Shown piece by piece: positions 25,996-34,480 of a DNA stretch of 64,000 nucleotides. Position 1 is the first letter of the stretch; every line of letters begins with the position of its first letter. The DNA lies in the NCBI GenBank assembly GCA_963772375.1, contig CAVYXG010000005.1, positions 310,001 to 374,000 on the forward strand, read 5' to 3'. This stretch comes from DATBHM01 sp963772375 (GTDB lineage: Bacteria; Actinomycetota; UBA4738; JACQTL01). The translations under genes and the position numbers were made by a program. Below the pieces are notes generated by a model. It did no database searches and had not been told where the DNA came from. It worked only from the letters and a program-made list of their open reading frames with translations.

Positions 25996-26023
25996 CCTTC
26001 TCCCCGCTGACGCGGGGCGAAGG
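25996..26023. terminator. strong hairpin between convergent genes
   Basis: CCCCGC (26002-26007) pairs with GCGGGG (26012-26017) around TGAC; after one mismatch the stem continues with CCTTC (25996-26000) and GAAGG (26019-26023). It lies 62 bases after the fucose-isomerase-like gene and before the converging aminotransferase. Confidence 0.6.
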
Positions 26024-26191
26024 ACTTGCCGCGAGGTCGGCGTCGCCGTTCGGAGCGGGAGCGCCTCGTCGACCGGTCGCTCCACCGCTCCGACCATCTC
26101 GGGACGATCGAGGCTGCCTTCGGCAGTCTGACCCACTGACGCCTCCGTCAGGATGGTGATCGGCGAGCGAGCCGTCCCTCGTCGAGCCGTC

Positions 26192-27190
26192 CTACGCGAA
26201 CACCGGCGTCAGCCAGTCGCGGAACTCCTCGACGTCGCCGTGGACCGCCGCCAGGTACCGCTCCTGGAGCCGTCTCGTGACGGGGCCCACCGTGCCCGTC
26301 CCCACCGGCCGGCCGTCCACGCTCGTGACCGGGGCCACCTGCACCCCGGTCCCGCACAGGAACAGCTCGTCGGCGAGGTAGAGCTCCGTGCGGTCCACGC
26401 GACGCTCGACGACCGGGAGCCCCGTCTCCCCGGCGAGGTACATCAGTGAGGCCCGCGTGATGCCCGGGAGGATGTTGCTCGCGGGGTCCGGCGTCACGAG
26501 CGAGCCGTCCGCCACGAGGAACAGATTCGCGGCGCTGGCTTCCGATACGTGGCCGCCGCCGGTCAGCATGATGGCCTCGTCGTACCCGGCGGCCTGCGCG
26601 TCCGCCACCGCGAGGGCGGCGTTGAGGTAGCCGCCGGTCGCCTTGACGTGGGGCGGGATCGCGTTGTCGTCGTTTCGCCGCCACGACGAGACGGTCACGG
26701 AGAGCCCGGAGTGCGTGTCGTGGTAGTCGCCCATCGGCATCGAGAAGCAGCAGAACCCGTCGTCCAAGCCGAGCAGCCCGACCCGGATCACCGGCGATGC
26801 CTTGTACGCGACGGGCCGCAGATAGACATCCTGTCGGTAGCCGTTGCGGCGAACGAGCTCCACCGCCATCTCCGCGAGCGCCGGAGGGTCGAGAGGCAGC
26901 GAGATCCGCAGGACGCGGGCGTTCCTGCGCATCCGTTCGAAGTGCTCGACGAGCTTCACGAGATAGAGCTGGCCGTGCTGGGCGTTCCAGTACCCCCGGA
27001 TCCCCTCGAAGCAGCCCGTCCCGTAGTTGAACGCGTGCGTTGCGATCGGGATCGTGGCCTGATCGATCGGGACGAAGGCGCCGTCCGCGTAGGCCACGCC
27101 CTGTGCCGCGAATCCCGGGTGCGCTTCCGGGGCTCGGTCGGTCAGGGTGACCGAGCGCTGCGGGGCGTCATTCCTGGTTCCTTGCAGCAT
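26192..27190 (-). CDS. ilvE: branched-chain amino acid aminotransferase (class IV)
   Basis: PLP enzyme of 332 residues exchanging amino groups between Leu/Ile/Val and glutamate. The ATG at 27190 has GAGGAG upstream. FNYGTGCFEGIRGYW, the PLP-lysine block HVKATGGYLNAALAV, EASAANLFLV and LPGITRASLMYLA are class IV aminotransferase signatures of the branched-chain type. It diverges from the Mo hydroxylase operon across 237 bases. Confidence 0.92.
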   Translation of the reverse strand: MLQGTRNDAPQRSVTLTDRAPEAHPGFAAQGVAYADGAFVPIDQATIPIATHAFNYGTGCFEGIRGYWNAQHGQLYLVKLVEHFERMRRNARVLRISLPLDPPALAEMAVELVRRNGYRQDVYLRPVAYKASPVIRVGLLGLDDGFCCFSMPMGDYHDTHSGLSVTVSSWRRNDDNAIPPHVKATGGYLNAALAVADAQAAGYDEAIMLTGGGHVSEASAANLFLVADGSLVTPDPASNILPGITRASLMYLAGETGLPVVERRVDRTELYLADELFLCGTGVQVAPVTSVDGRPVGTGTVGPVTRRLQERYLAAVHGDVEEFRDWLTPVFA

Positions 27191-27269
27191 GGCGCGTCTC
27201 CTCTCCCCGAGCCGGGCTCTCCCTGAGCCGGACCCGCCGTAACCGTAGGAACGCGCCGCCGGGGCGGTG

Positions 27270-27284
27270 GGGGCCGAAGGTCCG
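27270..27284. promoter_or_regulatory. DosR-box-like dyad in the ilvE/Mo-hydroxylase promoter region
   Basis: Minus-strand reading CGGACCTTCGGCCCC matches the DosR consensus GGGACTTNNGNCCCT at nine of twelve fixed positions. It lies 80 bases upstream of ilvE and about 145 bases upstream of the FAD-subunit gene. A single match in GC-rich DNA is weak evidence. Confidence 0.3.
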
Positions 27285-27302
27285 ACGTTCACGGGGTCGA
27301 AT

Positions 27303-27345
27303 CGACGCCCGTGCCCGGGGCGGTTCCACGCCGACGCCCGTGCCC
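27303..27345. repeat. 14-base direct repeat in the divergent promoter region
   Basis: CGACGCCCGTGCCC occurs at 27303-27316 and again at 27332-27345, 29 bases apart start to start. It lies between the divergent aminotransferase and Mo hydroxylase genes and could be a tandem operator. Confidence 0.5.
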
Positions 27346-27427
27346 AACCGACCCCACACGGACCCCCTCGAAGGGGGGGCATTCGGCCCTACGGGGCGGA
27401 CCCCGCCGGCCACACCCTTGGATCGTG

Positions 27428-28165
27428 ATGGCCACCGTCGTCGCCTACCGCCGGCCCGCTTCGCTCGAGCAGGCGCTCGAGCTGCTCGACCGGGATTCCT
27501 CGGTCGTGCTCGCGGGCGGCACGCTGCTGAACGCCGAGCCTTCACCGCGGCCGGTCGAGGCGATCGACCTGCAGGCCCTGGGGTTGGACCGGATCGAACG
27601 CCGGCCCGACGGCCGGCTGGAGATCGGATCGATGGTGCGGCTGCAGACCCTCGCCGACGACCCGCGGGTGCCATCCGCCGTCCGCGACGCGGCGCGCCGC
27701 GAGCTCCCCGGCACGCTGCGGGCCGCGGCGACGCTGGGCGGCACCGTGTGCGCCGCAGAGCCCGACAGCGAGCTCATCGCCGCATTGCTGGTGCACGACG
27801 CCGTGGTCGTGGCGGCCGGACCCGGCGGGACCCGCGAGACACCGTTGCAGCAGGTGCTGGCCGATCCGGCGGCAGTGGAGGAGCACATCATCACCGCCGT
27901 CACCATGGCGACGGGGGGCGTGACCGCGGCGGAGCGCGTGGCCCGAACCCCCGCCGACCGCGCCATCGTGGCCGCGATCGGACGGCGATCGGACGACGGC
28001 GCTCTTCAACTGGCCCTGGCGGGCGTCGCGTCCTCGCCGATCCTCCTCGGCGCGGGCGGCGCCGCGTCCCTCGATCCTCCCGGCGATCACCGGGGGTCGC
28101 GCGAATTCCGGCTGGCCCTCGCCACCACGCTCTGCGTCCGCGTCCTGACGGAGCTGGCGCCGTGA
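27428..28165 (+). CDS. xanthine dehydrogenase-family FAD-binding subunit
   Basis: Protein of 245 residues with the CoxM/XdhB FAD fold. The FAD motifs are AGGTLL near residue 30 and TLGGTVCAAEP near residue 105. It is shorter than the usual 280-300 residues; the C-terminal CO-dehydrogenase-flavoprotein domain is reduced. Its stop shares GTGA with the start of the fused Mo subunit, so the two are translated together. It would pass electrons from the Mo centre to an acceptor through FAD. An iron-sulfur relay seems missing in the partner, which makes its route unclear. Confidence 0.8.
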   Translation: MATVVAYRRPASLEQALELLDRDSSVVLAGGTLLNAEPSPRPVEAIDLQALGLDRIERRPDGRLEIGSMVRLQTLADDPRVPSAVRDAARRELPGTLRAAATLGGTVCAAEPDSELIAALLVHDAVVVAAGPGGTRETPLQQVLADPAAVEEHIITAVTMATGGVTAAERVARTPADRAIVAAIGRRSDDGALQLALAGVASSPILLGAGGAASLDPPGDHRGSREFRLALATTLCVRVLTELAP

Positions 28166-31089
28166 AGATCCACCTGGTCGTGAACGACGAGCCCCGGGAG
28201 CTGCTCTGCGCGCCGGGGGACACGTTGATGGCCCTCCTTCGACGCGAGGGGTGGGCGAGCGTGCGGTATGGATCCGACACCGGAGAGTCCGGGGCCGCGG
28301 CGGTCCTCGTGGACGGCGTCCTCGTCGCCGCCGACGTCCTGCTCGCCGCCCAGGCGGACGGCCACGCGATCACGACCGTCGAGGGGCTGAGCGCACCCGG
28401 CGGCGAGCTCCACCCGATCCAGGAGGCGTTCGTCGAGGCCGGCGCCCTGCAATCCGGGTACTCGGCCGGGGCGATGGTGCTGGCGACCTCGGCGCTCTTG
28501 GCCCGGAACCCAGATCCGTCCGAGGACGAGGTTCGCGACGCCCTGTCGGGGATCCTCGACCGGGAGACGGGATACGTGAAGGTCGTGGACGCCGTGCTGC
28601 GGGCCGCCGCGGTCCTGCGCGGTGAGAAGCCCGATCCGATGGAGCCCATCGTGGTCGACCGTCTGACCGCGTCCGACGGACCGGCGAACGGCCCGGTGAC
28701 CGCGTCGCCCGCGATCCCGCGCGTGGTCCCGTCGCCCGACGTCCCCTTCACCGCCGTCGTCGGGCGACCGGAGCGGAAGGTCGACGCCATCCGTCTCGCG
28801 AAGGGCAACCCTTCCTTCACCGACGACGTCCGGCCGCGGGGCATGCTGTTCGCGAAGATCCTTCGGAGCCCCCACGCCCACGCCCGGATCGTCGACATCG
28901 ACGACTCCGAGGCCAGGTCGATGCCGGGCGTGCACGCGGTGATCCACCACGGGAACACCTCGCACCTGCGCTACGCGTCGGGGGGCCAGACGTGGCCGAA
29001 CCCCTACCCCTGGGACCAGGTGAGCTTCGACGACCGAATGCGGCACGTCGGCGACCGGGTGGCCGCGGTCGCCGCCGAGACCATCGAGATCGCCGAGGAG
29101 GCCTGCCGGCGCATCCGGGTGACCTACGAGGTGCTGCCCGCGGTGTTCGACGAGCTCGAGGCGATCGCCGAGGGTGCGCCGGTCATCCACCCTGAGGGCG
29201 ACTCGGTGGGGATCCTCGACGCCAGACACAACATCAGCTGCCACATCGAGGGCGCCACGGTCGGCGACATGGACGCGGCCATGGCGTCGGCGGACCGGGT
29301 GTTCGAACGGACCTTCCGGGTCCACCAGGTGCAGCCGGCGCCGATCGAGCCGCACGTCGCGATCGGCTGGCTCGATGAGGACGAACGGCTGGTGATGCGG
29401 TCCTCGACGCAGGTTCCGTTCCATGTTCGGCGCATGCTGGCGCCGCTCGTCGGGCTGCCGGTCAAGCGGATCCGCGTCGTCAAGCCGCGGATCGGCGGTG
29501 GTTTCGGCTCGAAGCAGGAGATGCTGATCGAGGACGTCGTGGGGCTGCTCGTGCTGGCCACGGGCCGGGCCGTCCGGCTGGAGCTGACCCGGGAGGAGGA
29601 GTTCGTCTCCTCGCGGGTCCGACACGCGCAGACGCTGACCTACCGGACCGGCGTGACGAACGACGGCCGCCTCGTCGCCCAGGACCTCCGCGTGGTCGCG
29701 AACACCGGGGCGTACGGCTCACACGGGTTCACCGTCCAGTCGGTGACCGGGATGCGCGGCCTGTCCTCGTACAACTGTCCGGCGAAGCGCTACTCGTGCG
29801 ACGTCGCGTACACCAACCGCCCGGTGTCGGGCGCGTTCCGCGGGTACGGAGCCCCCCAGGCGCTCTTCGCCCTCGAATCCCACATGGACGACATCGCCCG
29901 CGAGCTCGGGATGGACCCGATCGAGTTCCGCCGCAGGAACTGGGTCGGCACGGGGGACCCCCTCGACATCGCGCCCCGCCTCGGCGAGCGCGGTGGCGTG
30001 GAGATCCCGCCGGAGGACCTCCCGCGGGTCGGGAGCTGCGGCACCGAGGAGTGCGTGGCCCAGGCCCTGCACGCCGTCGGCTGGGAACGGCGGAGCGACC
30101 CCGCATGGCGCCGCCCGCCGGACCGCCCGAACCTCCGCCGGGGCATCGGATTCGCCTTCTGCATGCACGGGTCGGGGATCCCGTTCGTCGATATGGCGGC
30201 GTGCTCGATCAAGATGAACGACGACGGGTCGTTCAACCTCCTGGTGGGGGCCACCGACCTCGGGACCGGCGCCGACACGGTGCTGGCCCAGATCGCGGGC
30301 GAGGTCCTCGGGGTGCCTGCCGACGACATGGTCGTGTACGGCGCGGACACGGACCTCACGCCGTTCGACACCGGCGCCTACGCCTCGAGCACCACGTACA
30401 TCTCCGGCGCGGCCGTCAAGAAGGCCGCCGAGGCCGTCCGGGAGCGGATCGCGGTGCGCGCCGCGCGGATGCTGCACCGGGGCGCCGCGGCGGTGATCGA
30501 GCTGCACGAGCGCCGGGCCTGGGCGCCGGACGGTGCATCCGTCTCGCTCCAGGACGTCGCCCTCAACGCGCTCCACACCGAGGACCAGGAGCAGATCATG
30601 GCGACGGCCTCCCACTGGGCCTCCGACTCGCCGGCGCCGTTCGCCGCCCAGGTCGCCGAGGTCGAGGTGGACGTCGAGACCGGCCAGGTCGTCGTGCAGC
30701 GCCTCGTCATGGCCGTCGACTGCGGCGTCGCCATCAACCCGGTGACCGCGAGCGGACAGGTCGAGGGCGGGATGGTCCAGGCCCTCGGCTACGCGATGAC
30801 CGAGGAGCTCGTGCTGGACGAGGACGGCAACCCGGTGAACCCCGCGTTCGGGCCCTACTGGATCTACCGCTCCGACGACGTCCCGCCCATGGAGGTGTTC
30901 CTCGTCCAGACGATGGAGCCCACGGGGCCCTTCGGGGCGAAGGCGGTCGGCGAGATCCCGATGGACGGCGTCGCGCCGGCGGTGCGCAACGCGATCCTGG
31001 ACGCCACGGGCGTCGCCATCGACGAGATCCCCTTGACGCCCGAGCGTGTCTGGCGGGCGCTCCGCACCGCGGCCGGCGACGATGCGTGA
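28162..31089 (+). CDS. molybdenum hydroxylase large subunit fused to a cysteine-free ferredoxin-like domain
   Basis: Xanthine dehydrogenase-family protein of 975 residues. Residues 1-150 have the two-[2Fe-2S] domain plan (TTVEGL, HPIQEAF, ALSGIL, TGYVKVVDAV). Yet the eight ligand positions are Ser38, Ser43, Ala46, Asp58, Ser98, Ser101, Asp133 and Glu135. The only Cys in this part, Cys16, is not at a ligand position. From about residue 205 the Mo domain is regular: RIGGGFGSKQ (about 443-452), SGAFRGYGAPQALFALES, and the catalytic-Glu region GAKAVGEIPM with Glu931. The form I CO dehydrogenase loop AYXCSFR is absent, so it should hydroxylate an N-heterocycle or aldehyde; the substrate is unknown. 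Confidence 0.88.
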   Translation: MKIHLVVNDEPRELLCAPGDTLMALLRREGWASVRYGSDTGESGAAAVLVDGVLVAADVLLAAQADGHAITTVEGLSAPGGELHPIQEAFVEAGALQSGYSAGAMVLATSALLARNPDPSEDEVRDALSGILDRETGYVKVVDAVLRAAAVLRGEKPDPMEPIVVDRLTASDGPANGPVTASPAIPRVVPSPDVPFTAVVGRPERKVDAIRLAKGNPSFTDDVRPRGMLFAKILRSPHAHARIVDIDDSEARSMPGVHAVIHHGNTSHLRYASGGQTWPNPYPWDQVSFDDRMRHVGDRVAAVAAETIEIAEEACRRIRVTYEVLPAVFDELEAIAEGAPVIHPEGDSVGILDARHNISCHIEGATVGDMDAAMASADRVFERTFRVHQVQPAPIEPHVAIGWLDEDERLVMRSSTQVPFHVRRMLAPLVGLPVKRIRVVKPRIGGGFGSKQEMLIEDVVGLLVLATGRAVRLELTREEEFVSSRVRHAQTLTYRTGVTNDGRLVAQDLRVVANTGAYGSHGFTVQSVTGMRGLSSYNCPAKRYSCDVAYTNRPVSGAFRGYGAPQALFALESHMDDIARELGMDPIEFRRRNWVGTGDPLDIAPRLGERGGVEIPPEDLPRVGSCGTEECVAQALHAVGWERRSDPAWRRPPDRPNLRRGIGFAFCMHGSGIPFVDMAACSIKMNDDGSFNLLVGATDLGTGADTVLAQIAGEVLGVPADDMVVYGADTDLTPFDTGAYASSTTYISGAAVKKAAEAVRERIAVRAARMLHRGAAAVIELHERRAWAPDGASVSLQDVALNALHTEDQEQIMATASHWASDSPAPFAAQVAEVEVDVETGQVVVQRLVMAVDCGVAINPVTASGQVEGGMVQALGYAMTEELVLDEDGNPVNPAFGPYWIYRSDDVPPMEVFLVQTMEPTGPFGAKAVGEIPMDGVAPAVRNAILDATGVAIDEIPLTPERVWRALRTAAGDDA

Positions 31090-31957
31090 CCCGGGCGAAC
31101 GGTCCTTTCTCCACGAGCTGGTCGCGGCCGTCGACACGCGCGAGCCGGTCGTCGTGGCCACGGTCGTGGAGACCCATCGAGCCGTACCCAGGCATGCCGG
31201 ATGCAAGATGCTCGTCCACGCCGACGGCCGGTGCTCCGGAAGCGTGGGTGGGGGCGAGATGGAGGCACGGGTGCTGGCCGAGGCCCGCGAGGCCATGGCC
31301 GACGGCCGGCCACGCCTGCTGCGCTACTCGTTCGTCGACCCGGGCGCGGGCGACCCCGGCGTCTGCGGCGGTGAGGCGGTCGTCTCGCTGGAACCGTACA
31401 TCCCGGAGCCGACCGTGCTGGTCGTGGGGTGCGGCCATGTGGGCCGTGCGGTGGTCGACCTGGCTCACTGGCTCGGCTTCCACGTGGTCGCCGCGGACGA
31501 CCGGGCGGAGCTCCTGACGGAAGAGCTCGTCCCCGGCGCCGACGTCCGACTGACCGGAACCGTGGAGGACGCCCTGGCGGCCCTCGGATCGGCCGAGGGC
31601 GTGTTCGCCGTGCTGGCCACCCGGGGAATCGAGGTGGACGTGGAGTGGGTGCCCGCCCTGCTGGCCCGAGGGGCCCGGTGGATCGGGGTGATCGGCAGTC
31701 GCCGCCGGTGGCGCCGCACCCGCTCGGAGCTCGCCATGCGCGGGGTGTCCCCACGCGAGCTGGACCGGATCGCCTCGCCGGTTGGACTCGACATCCACGC
31801 GGAGACACCCCGTGAGATCGCCCTCGCCATCCTCGGCCAGGTCGTCGGCCTCCGGCGGCCTGCCCCCGGTTCGGACCACCCGGTCCCCGATGGGCGGGGA
31901 ACCGAACGGGCGCTGCGGGAGGCGCTGATGGCCCCGGTCCCGGTCGGCGGACCATGA
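31082..31957 (+). CDS. XdhC/CoxI family Mo-cofactor insertion protein
   Basis: Protein of 291 residues, starting eight bases inside the end of the Mo subunit gene. XdhC proteins bind molybdopterin, promote its sulfuration and insert it into the hydroxylase. The N-terminal XdhC domain has CKMLVHADGRCSGSVGGGEM; the C-terminal Rossmann domain has VLVVGCGHVGRAVVDLA and the WIGVIGSRRRWRR block. The operon position fits maturation of the enzyme encoded just upstream. Confidence 0.9.
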   Translation: MRDPGERSFLHELVAAVDTREPVVVATVVETHRAVPRHAGCKMLVHADGRCSGSVGGGEMEARVLAEAREAMADGRPRLLRYSFVDPGAGDPGVCGGEAVVSLEPYIPEPTVLVVGCGHVGRAVVDLAHWLGFHVVAADDRAELLTEELVPGADVRLTGTVEDALAALGSAEGVFAVLATRGIEVDVEWVPALLARGARWIGVIGSRRRWRRTRSELAMRGVSPRELDRIASPVGLDIHAETPREIALAILGQVVGLRRPAPGSDHPVPDGRGTERALREALMAPVPVGGP

Positions 31958-32748
31958 GCATCCGGATCGACGAGCTCGTCGTCGTCCGGGGGGGAGGCGA
32001 CCTCGCCACCGGCGTCGTCGCCCGCCTGTTCCGAAGCGGGTTCGTCGTGGTGGTGAGCGAGATCGAGCATCCATTGACGGTCCGCCGGAACGTCGCGCTG
32101 TCGTCCGCCGTCTCGGCGGGGATCGTCTCGATCGAGGGGATGGTAGGAGTGCGGGCCGGCATCGGGGAGGCGCTCGCGGTCGCGTCGACCGGCGCGGTGC
32201 CCGTCGTGATCGACGACGGCCTGCCTCGGCTCGACCCCGACGTGGTGGTCGACGCGAGGATGGCGAAGCGGGTTCTGGACACCTCGATCGACGACGCCCC
32301 GCTCGTCGTCGCCATGGGGCCACCATTCGTGGCCGGGACGGACTGCGACGCGGTCGTGGAGACGATGCGCGGACCGAACCTCGGCCGCGTGATCTGGGAG
32401 GGCTCGGCGCTGCCCGACACCGGGACGCCGGGCATCGTCGAAGGTCGGGGCACGGAACGCATCCTGCGGGCCCCCGCAGCCGGCGTCGCCCGGTGGTCCG
32501 TCGAGATCGGCGACGTCGTGGAGGACGGCGCGGTCCTGGGCTCGGTGGGCGGATGCCAGGTTCGGGCGCCGTTCCACGGCGTGGTTCGCGGCTTGATCGC
32601 TCCGGGAACCGACGTGCCACGGGGCCTCAAGGTCGGGGACGTGGACCCCCGGGCGAACACCGACTGCTCGCGGATCTCGGACAAGGCCCTTGCCGTCGGA
32701 GGCGGCGTGCTCGAAGCCGTCCTGGCCGGTGCTCGACGTGCGGCATGA
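31954..32748 (+). CDS. yqeB: YqeB-like (EF2563) selenium-dependent Mo hydroxylase maturation protein
   Basis: Protein of 264 residues; its ATG overlaps the xdhC stop by four bases. The N-terminal VVVRGGGDLATGVVARLFR and the HPLTVRRNVALSSAV stretch are hallmarks of the YqeB family, known as a genomic marker of selenium-dependent molybdenum hydroxylases. Its precise chemistry is not established. With XdhC and YqeC it suggests that the enzyme of this operon carries a labile selenium ligand at Mo, which is inference from context. Confidence 0.85.
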   Translation: MSIRIDELVVVRGGGDLATGVVARLFRSGFVVVVSEIEHPLTVRRNVALSSAVSAGIVSIEGMVGVRAGIGEALAVASTGAVPVVIDDGLPRLDPDVVVDARMAKRVLDTSIDDAPLVVAMGPPFVAGTDCDAVVETMRGPNLGRVIWEGSALPDTGTPGIVEGRGTERILRAPAAGVARWSVEIGDVVEDGAVLGSVGGCQVRAPFHGVVRGLIAPGTDVPRGLKVGDVDPRANTDCSRISDKALAVGGGVLEAVLAGARRAA

Positions 32749-33544
32749 TCGGAGCGGCTCCGGCGAGCATCCGGGCGACGCCGGCGAGGTGCTGGCGGAC
32801 CGGCTCGAGCTCAACGACCGCGAGCTCGTTGCGTTCGTGGGTGCCGGCGGCAAGACGACGCTGCTGCTGGCGCTCGGCGCGGCGCTCGTCCGGCGGGGCC
32901 GGCGGGTCCTGCTCACGACGACCACTCGCGTCGGAGTGGCGCAGATGGCCGACTGGCCCGCGTTCTGGTCCACCGGGGAGGAGCACGGGAAGCTCGTCGG
33001 GCCGTCGCCCGAGGACGTGGACGCCGCCCGCTCGTCCGGCGCGTACGACGCGATCCTGGTCGAGGCCGACGGCGCCAGGAGCCGGTTGGTGAAGGCTCCG
33101 GCGGAGTACGAGCCGGTCATCCCCTCGCGCTCGACGGTCGTGGTGGCGGTGTTCCCCGAGGTCGCGCTGGGCGGGACGATCGAGCGCATCGCGCACCGGC
33201 CCGAACGGGTGGCCGCGGTCGTGGGCTGCCGGGTGGACGGGCGGTTGACCCCTGCTCGCGCGGCCCGGCTGATCGGGAGCGCATCCGGGTACCGCAAGGC
33301 CGTGCCTCGGGATGCCCGTTTCGTCGTGGTGATGCCCCGGACCACCGCCCTGCCGTCCCCCGCGGGGCGGGCGCTGGCGGCGGAGCTCCGGCAGAACGGC
33401 ATCCGAACCATCGAGGTGCGTGCCCGGCCCGGCGGGGCGCCCATGCCCTTCGCGCGACCCGCGGAGTGGGTACGGTCCCGCCCGCGACGCGACGTCCGGC
33501 CTCCCCGGCCATCGCGGCTCGCCTCTACGTTGGAACCGAGGTGA
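32729..33544 (+). CDS. yqeC: YqeC-like selenium-dependent hydroxylase accessory protein
   Basis: P-loop protein of about 271 residues; GTG codons at 32729 and 32738 are both possible and both overlap yqeB. The Walker A is ELVAFVGAGGKTTLLLAL, followed by VLLTTTTRVG and ILVEADGARSRLVKAPAEYE, all typical of YqeC. The family accompanies YqeB in clusters for selenium-dependent Mo hydroxylases. A MobA-like nucleotidyltransferase, often the next member, is not found here. Confidence 0.85.
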   Translation: MLDVRHDRSGSGEHPGDAGEVLADRLELNDRELVAFVGAGGKTTLLLALGAALVRRGRRVLLTTTTRVGVAQMADWPAFWSTGEEHGKLVGPSPEDVDAARSSGAYDAILVEADGARSRLVKAPAEYEPVIPSRSTVVVAVFPEVALGGTIERIAHRPERVAAVVGCRVDGRLTPARAARLIGSASGYRKAVPRDARFVVVMPRTTALPSPAGRALAAELRQNGIRTIEVRARPGGAPMPFARPAEWVRSRPRRDVRPPRPSRLASTLEPR

Positions 33545-34215
33545 GGCTCGTGAGGAAGCGGTGGATGGCAATCGCGGCGGTCGGTCTGGCCGCCCTCGGC
33601 GCCGCGGCCATGGTTGTCGCCGAGCTCGTGGTCTGGAGCGGGCAGCCGGCCTCCGACGCGCTCGGGGGCGACGTGCTCGACTACTACCGGCGCGACTCCG
33701 GCCGGATCCGGTTCGGCGACGCGATCTGGATCGCGGGTGTCCTGGCGCTCGTCGTCGGCGCGGTCGCGGTCCACCGTCGCATCTCCCGGGCACCGAGGCG
33801 GGTGTTCCTCGCCGGGCTCGTGACGTGCGGTGCGCTGCTCGCGGGCTCGGCGCTGGTGGCGTGGCTCCTCGCGGGAGATGCCGCGACGGGCAGTGTCGCC
33901 GGCTCCGATGCCCTCTACCGCTGGCAGCTGGAGGGTGGACTCTTCGGCGCGGGCTCGACGCTGATGATCGTTCCGCTGGCCGCGGGCGCGATCGGGGTGA
34001 ACCGCGAGCGGCGCGGCGGGACCGCCCTGATGGCCGCCGGCATCGTCATCGGCGCGTCGCTGGCCCTGCCGCTCGCGCCCTGGAACTTCTTCGCGGCGCT
34101 CGTGTGGGTCGTCGCGTTCGTGGCGTTCTGCGCGATGCCGTCGACCACCTCGACCCTGGACGAAGAAGCCGGGGCGGTCGTCCGGTGGCGAACCCGGCCG
34201 GCGCTGGCCTCGTGA
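33541..34215 (+). CDS. four-helix membrane protein of unknown function
   Basis: Hypothetical integral membrane protein of up to 224 residues; GTG at 33541 shares GTGA with the yqeC stop, and GTG 33550 or ATG 33565 are alternative starts. Helices lie at about residues 10-30, 60-80, 90-112 and 140-190 (MAIAAVGLAALGAAAMVVAE, WIAGVLALVVGAVAV). An extracytoplasmic loop, SGQPASDALGGDVLDYYRRD, follows helix 1. The coupling suggests a link to the Mo hydroxylase operon, but no family was recognised. Confidence 0.7.
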   Translation: MRLVRKRWMAIAAVGLAALGAAAMVVAELVVWSGQPASDALGGDVLDYYRRDSGRIRFGDAIWIAGVLALVVGAVAVHRRISRAPRRVFLAGLVTCGALLAGSALVAWLLAGDAATGSVAGSDALYRWQLEGGLFGAGSTLMIVPLAAGAIGVNRERRGGTALMAAGIVIGASLALPLAPWNFFAALVWVVAFVAFCAMPSTTSTLDEEAGAVVRWRTRPALAS

Positions 34216-34415
34216 GGACGGGGCGGGTTCCTGAACAGGAAGGTGGCGGCGGAAGCTACGCCGTCGCGGAGCCCGGGGGCAGGCACGGCATCGCGCGAGC
34301 TGGCCTCGCCGGGTGCCGGATCCTCTTCGTCCAGGCCGAGGCCCGACCGACGACCGCTCCGCCGCCCTGCTGACGGGTGCTTCCCCATGTTTGGTCCCGG
34401 AAGGACCATGACGCG

Positions 34416-34446
34416 GCGCGGGCCGGGCTTCGAGCCCGGCCCGCGC
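34416..34446. terminator. 14-bp stem hairpin between convergent genes
   Basis: GCGCGGGCCGGGCT (34416-34429) pairs perfectly with AGCCCGGCCCGCGC (34433-34446); the apex is a stable C(TTCG)G-type loop. It sits between the end of the Mo-hydroxylase operon and gdhA, 35 bases past the gdhA stop. It is likely a bidirectional terminator. Confidence 0.7.
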
Positions 34447-34480
34447 GCGTGGTGCGGCGGAACCCTCCCTTGAACCGGCG

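Noticed and set aside
25934..26191. Possible tRNA or small RNA in the gap after the fucose-isomerase-like gene
   Set aside because: The hairpin there fits a terminator; no cloverleaf or CCA end could be drawn.
28162..31089. Form I carbon monoxide dehydrogenase large subunit
   Set aside because: The Mo domain lacks the AYXCSFR active-site loop, and the small and large subunits are fused, so a general hydroxylase is more likely.
28162..31089. In-frame UGA selenocysteine in the selenium-linked hydroxylase
   Set aside because: No in-frame TGA interrupts the gene; selenium in this enzyme class is a labile inorganic ligand, not selenocysteine.
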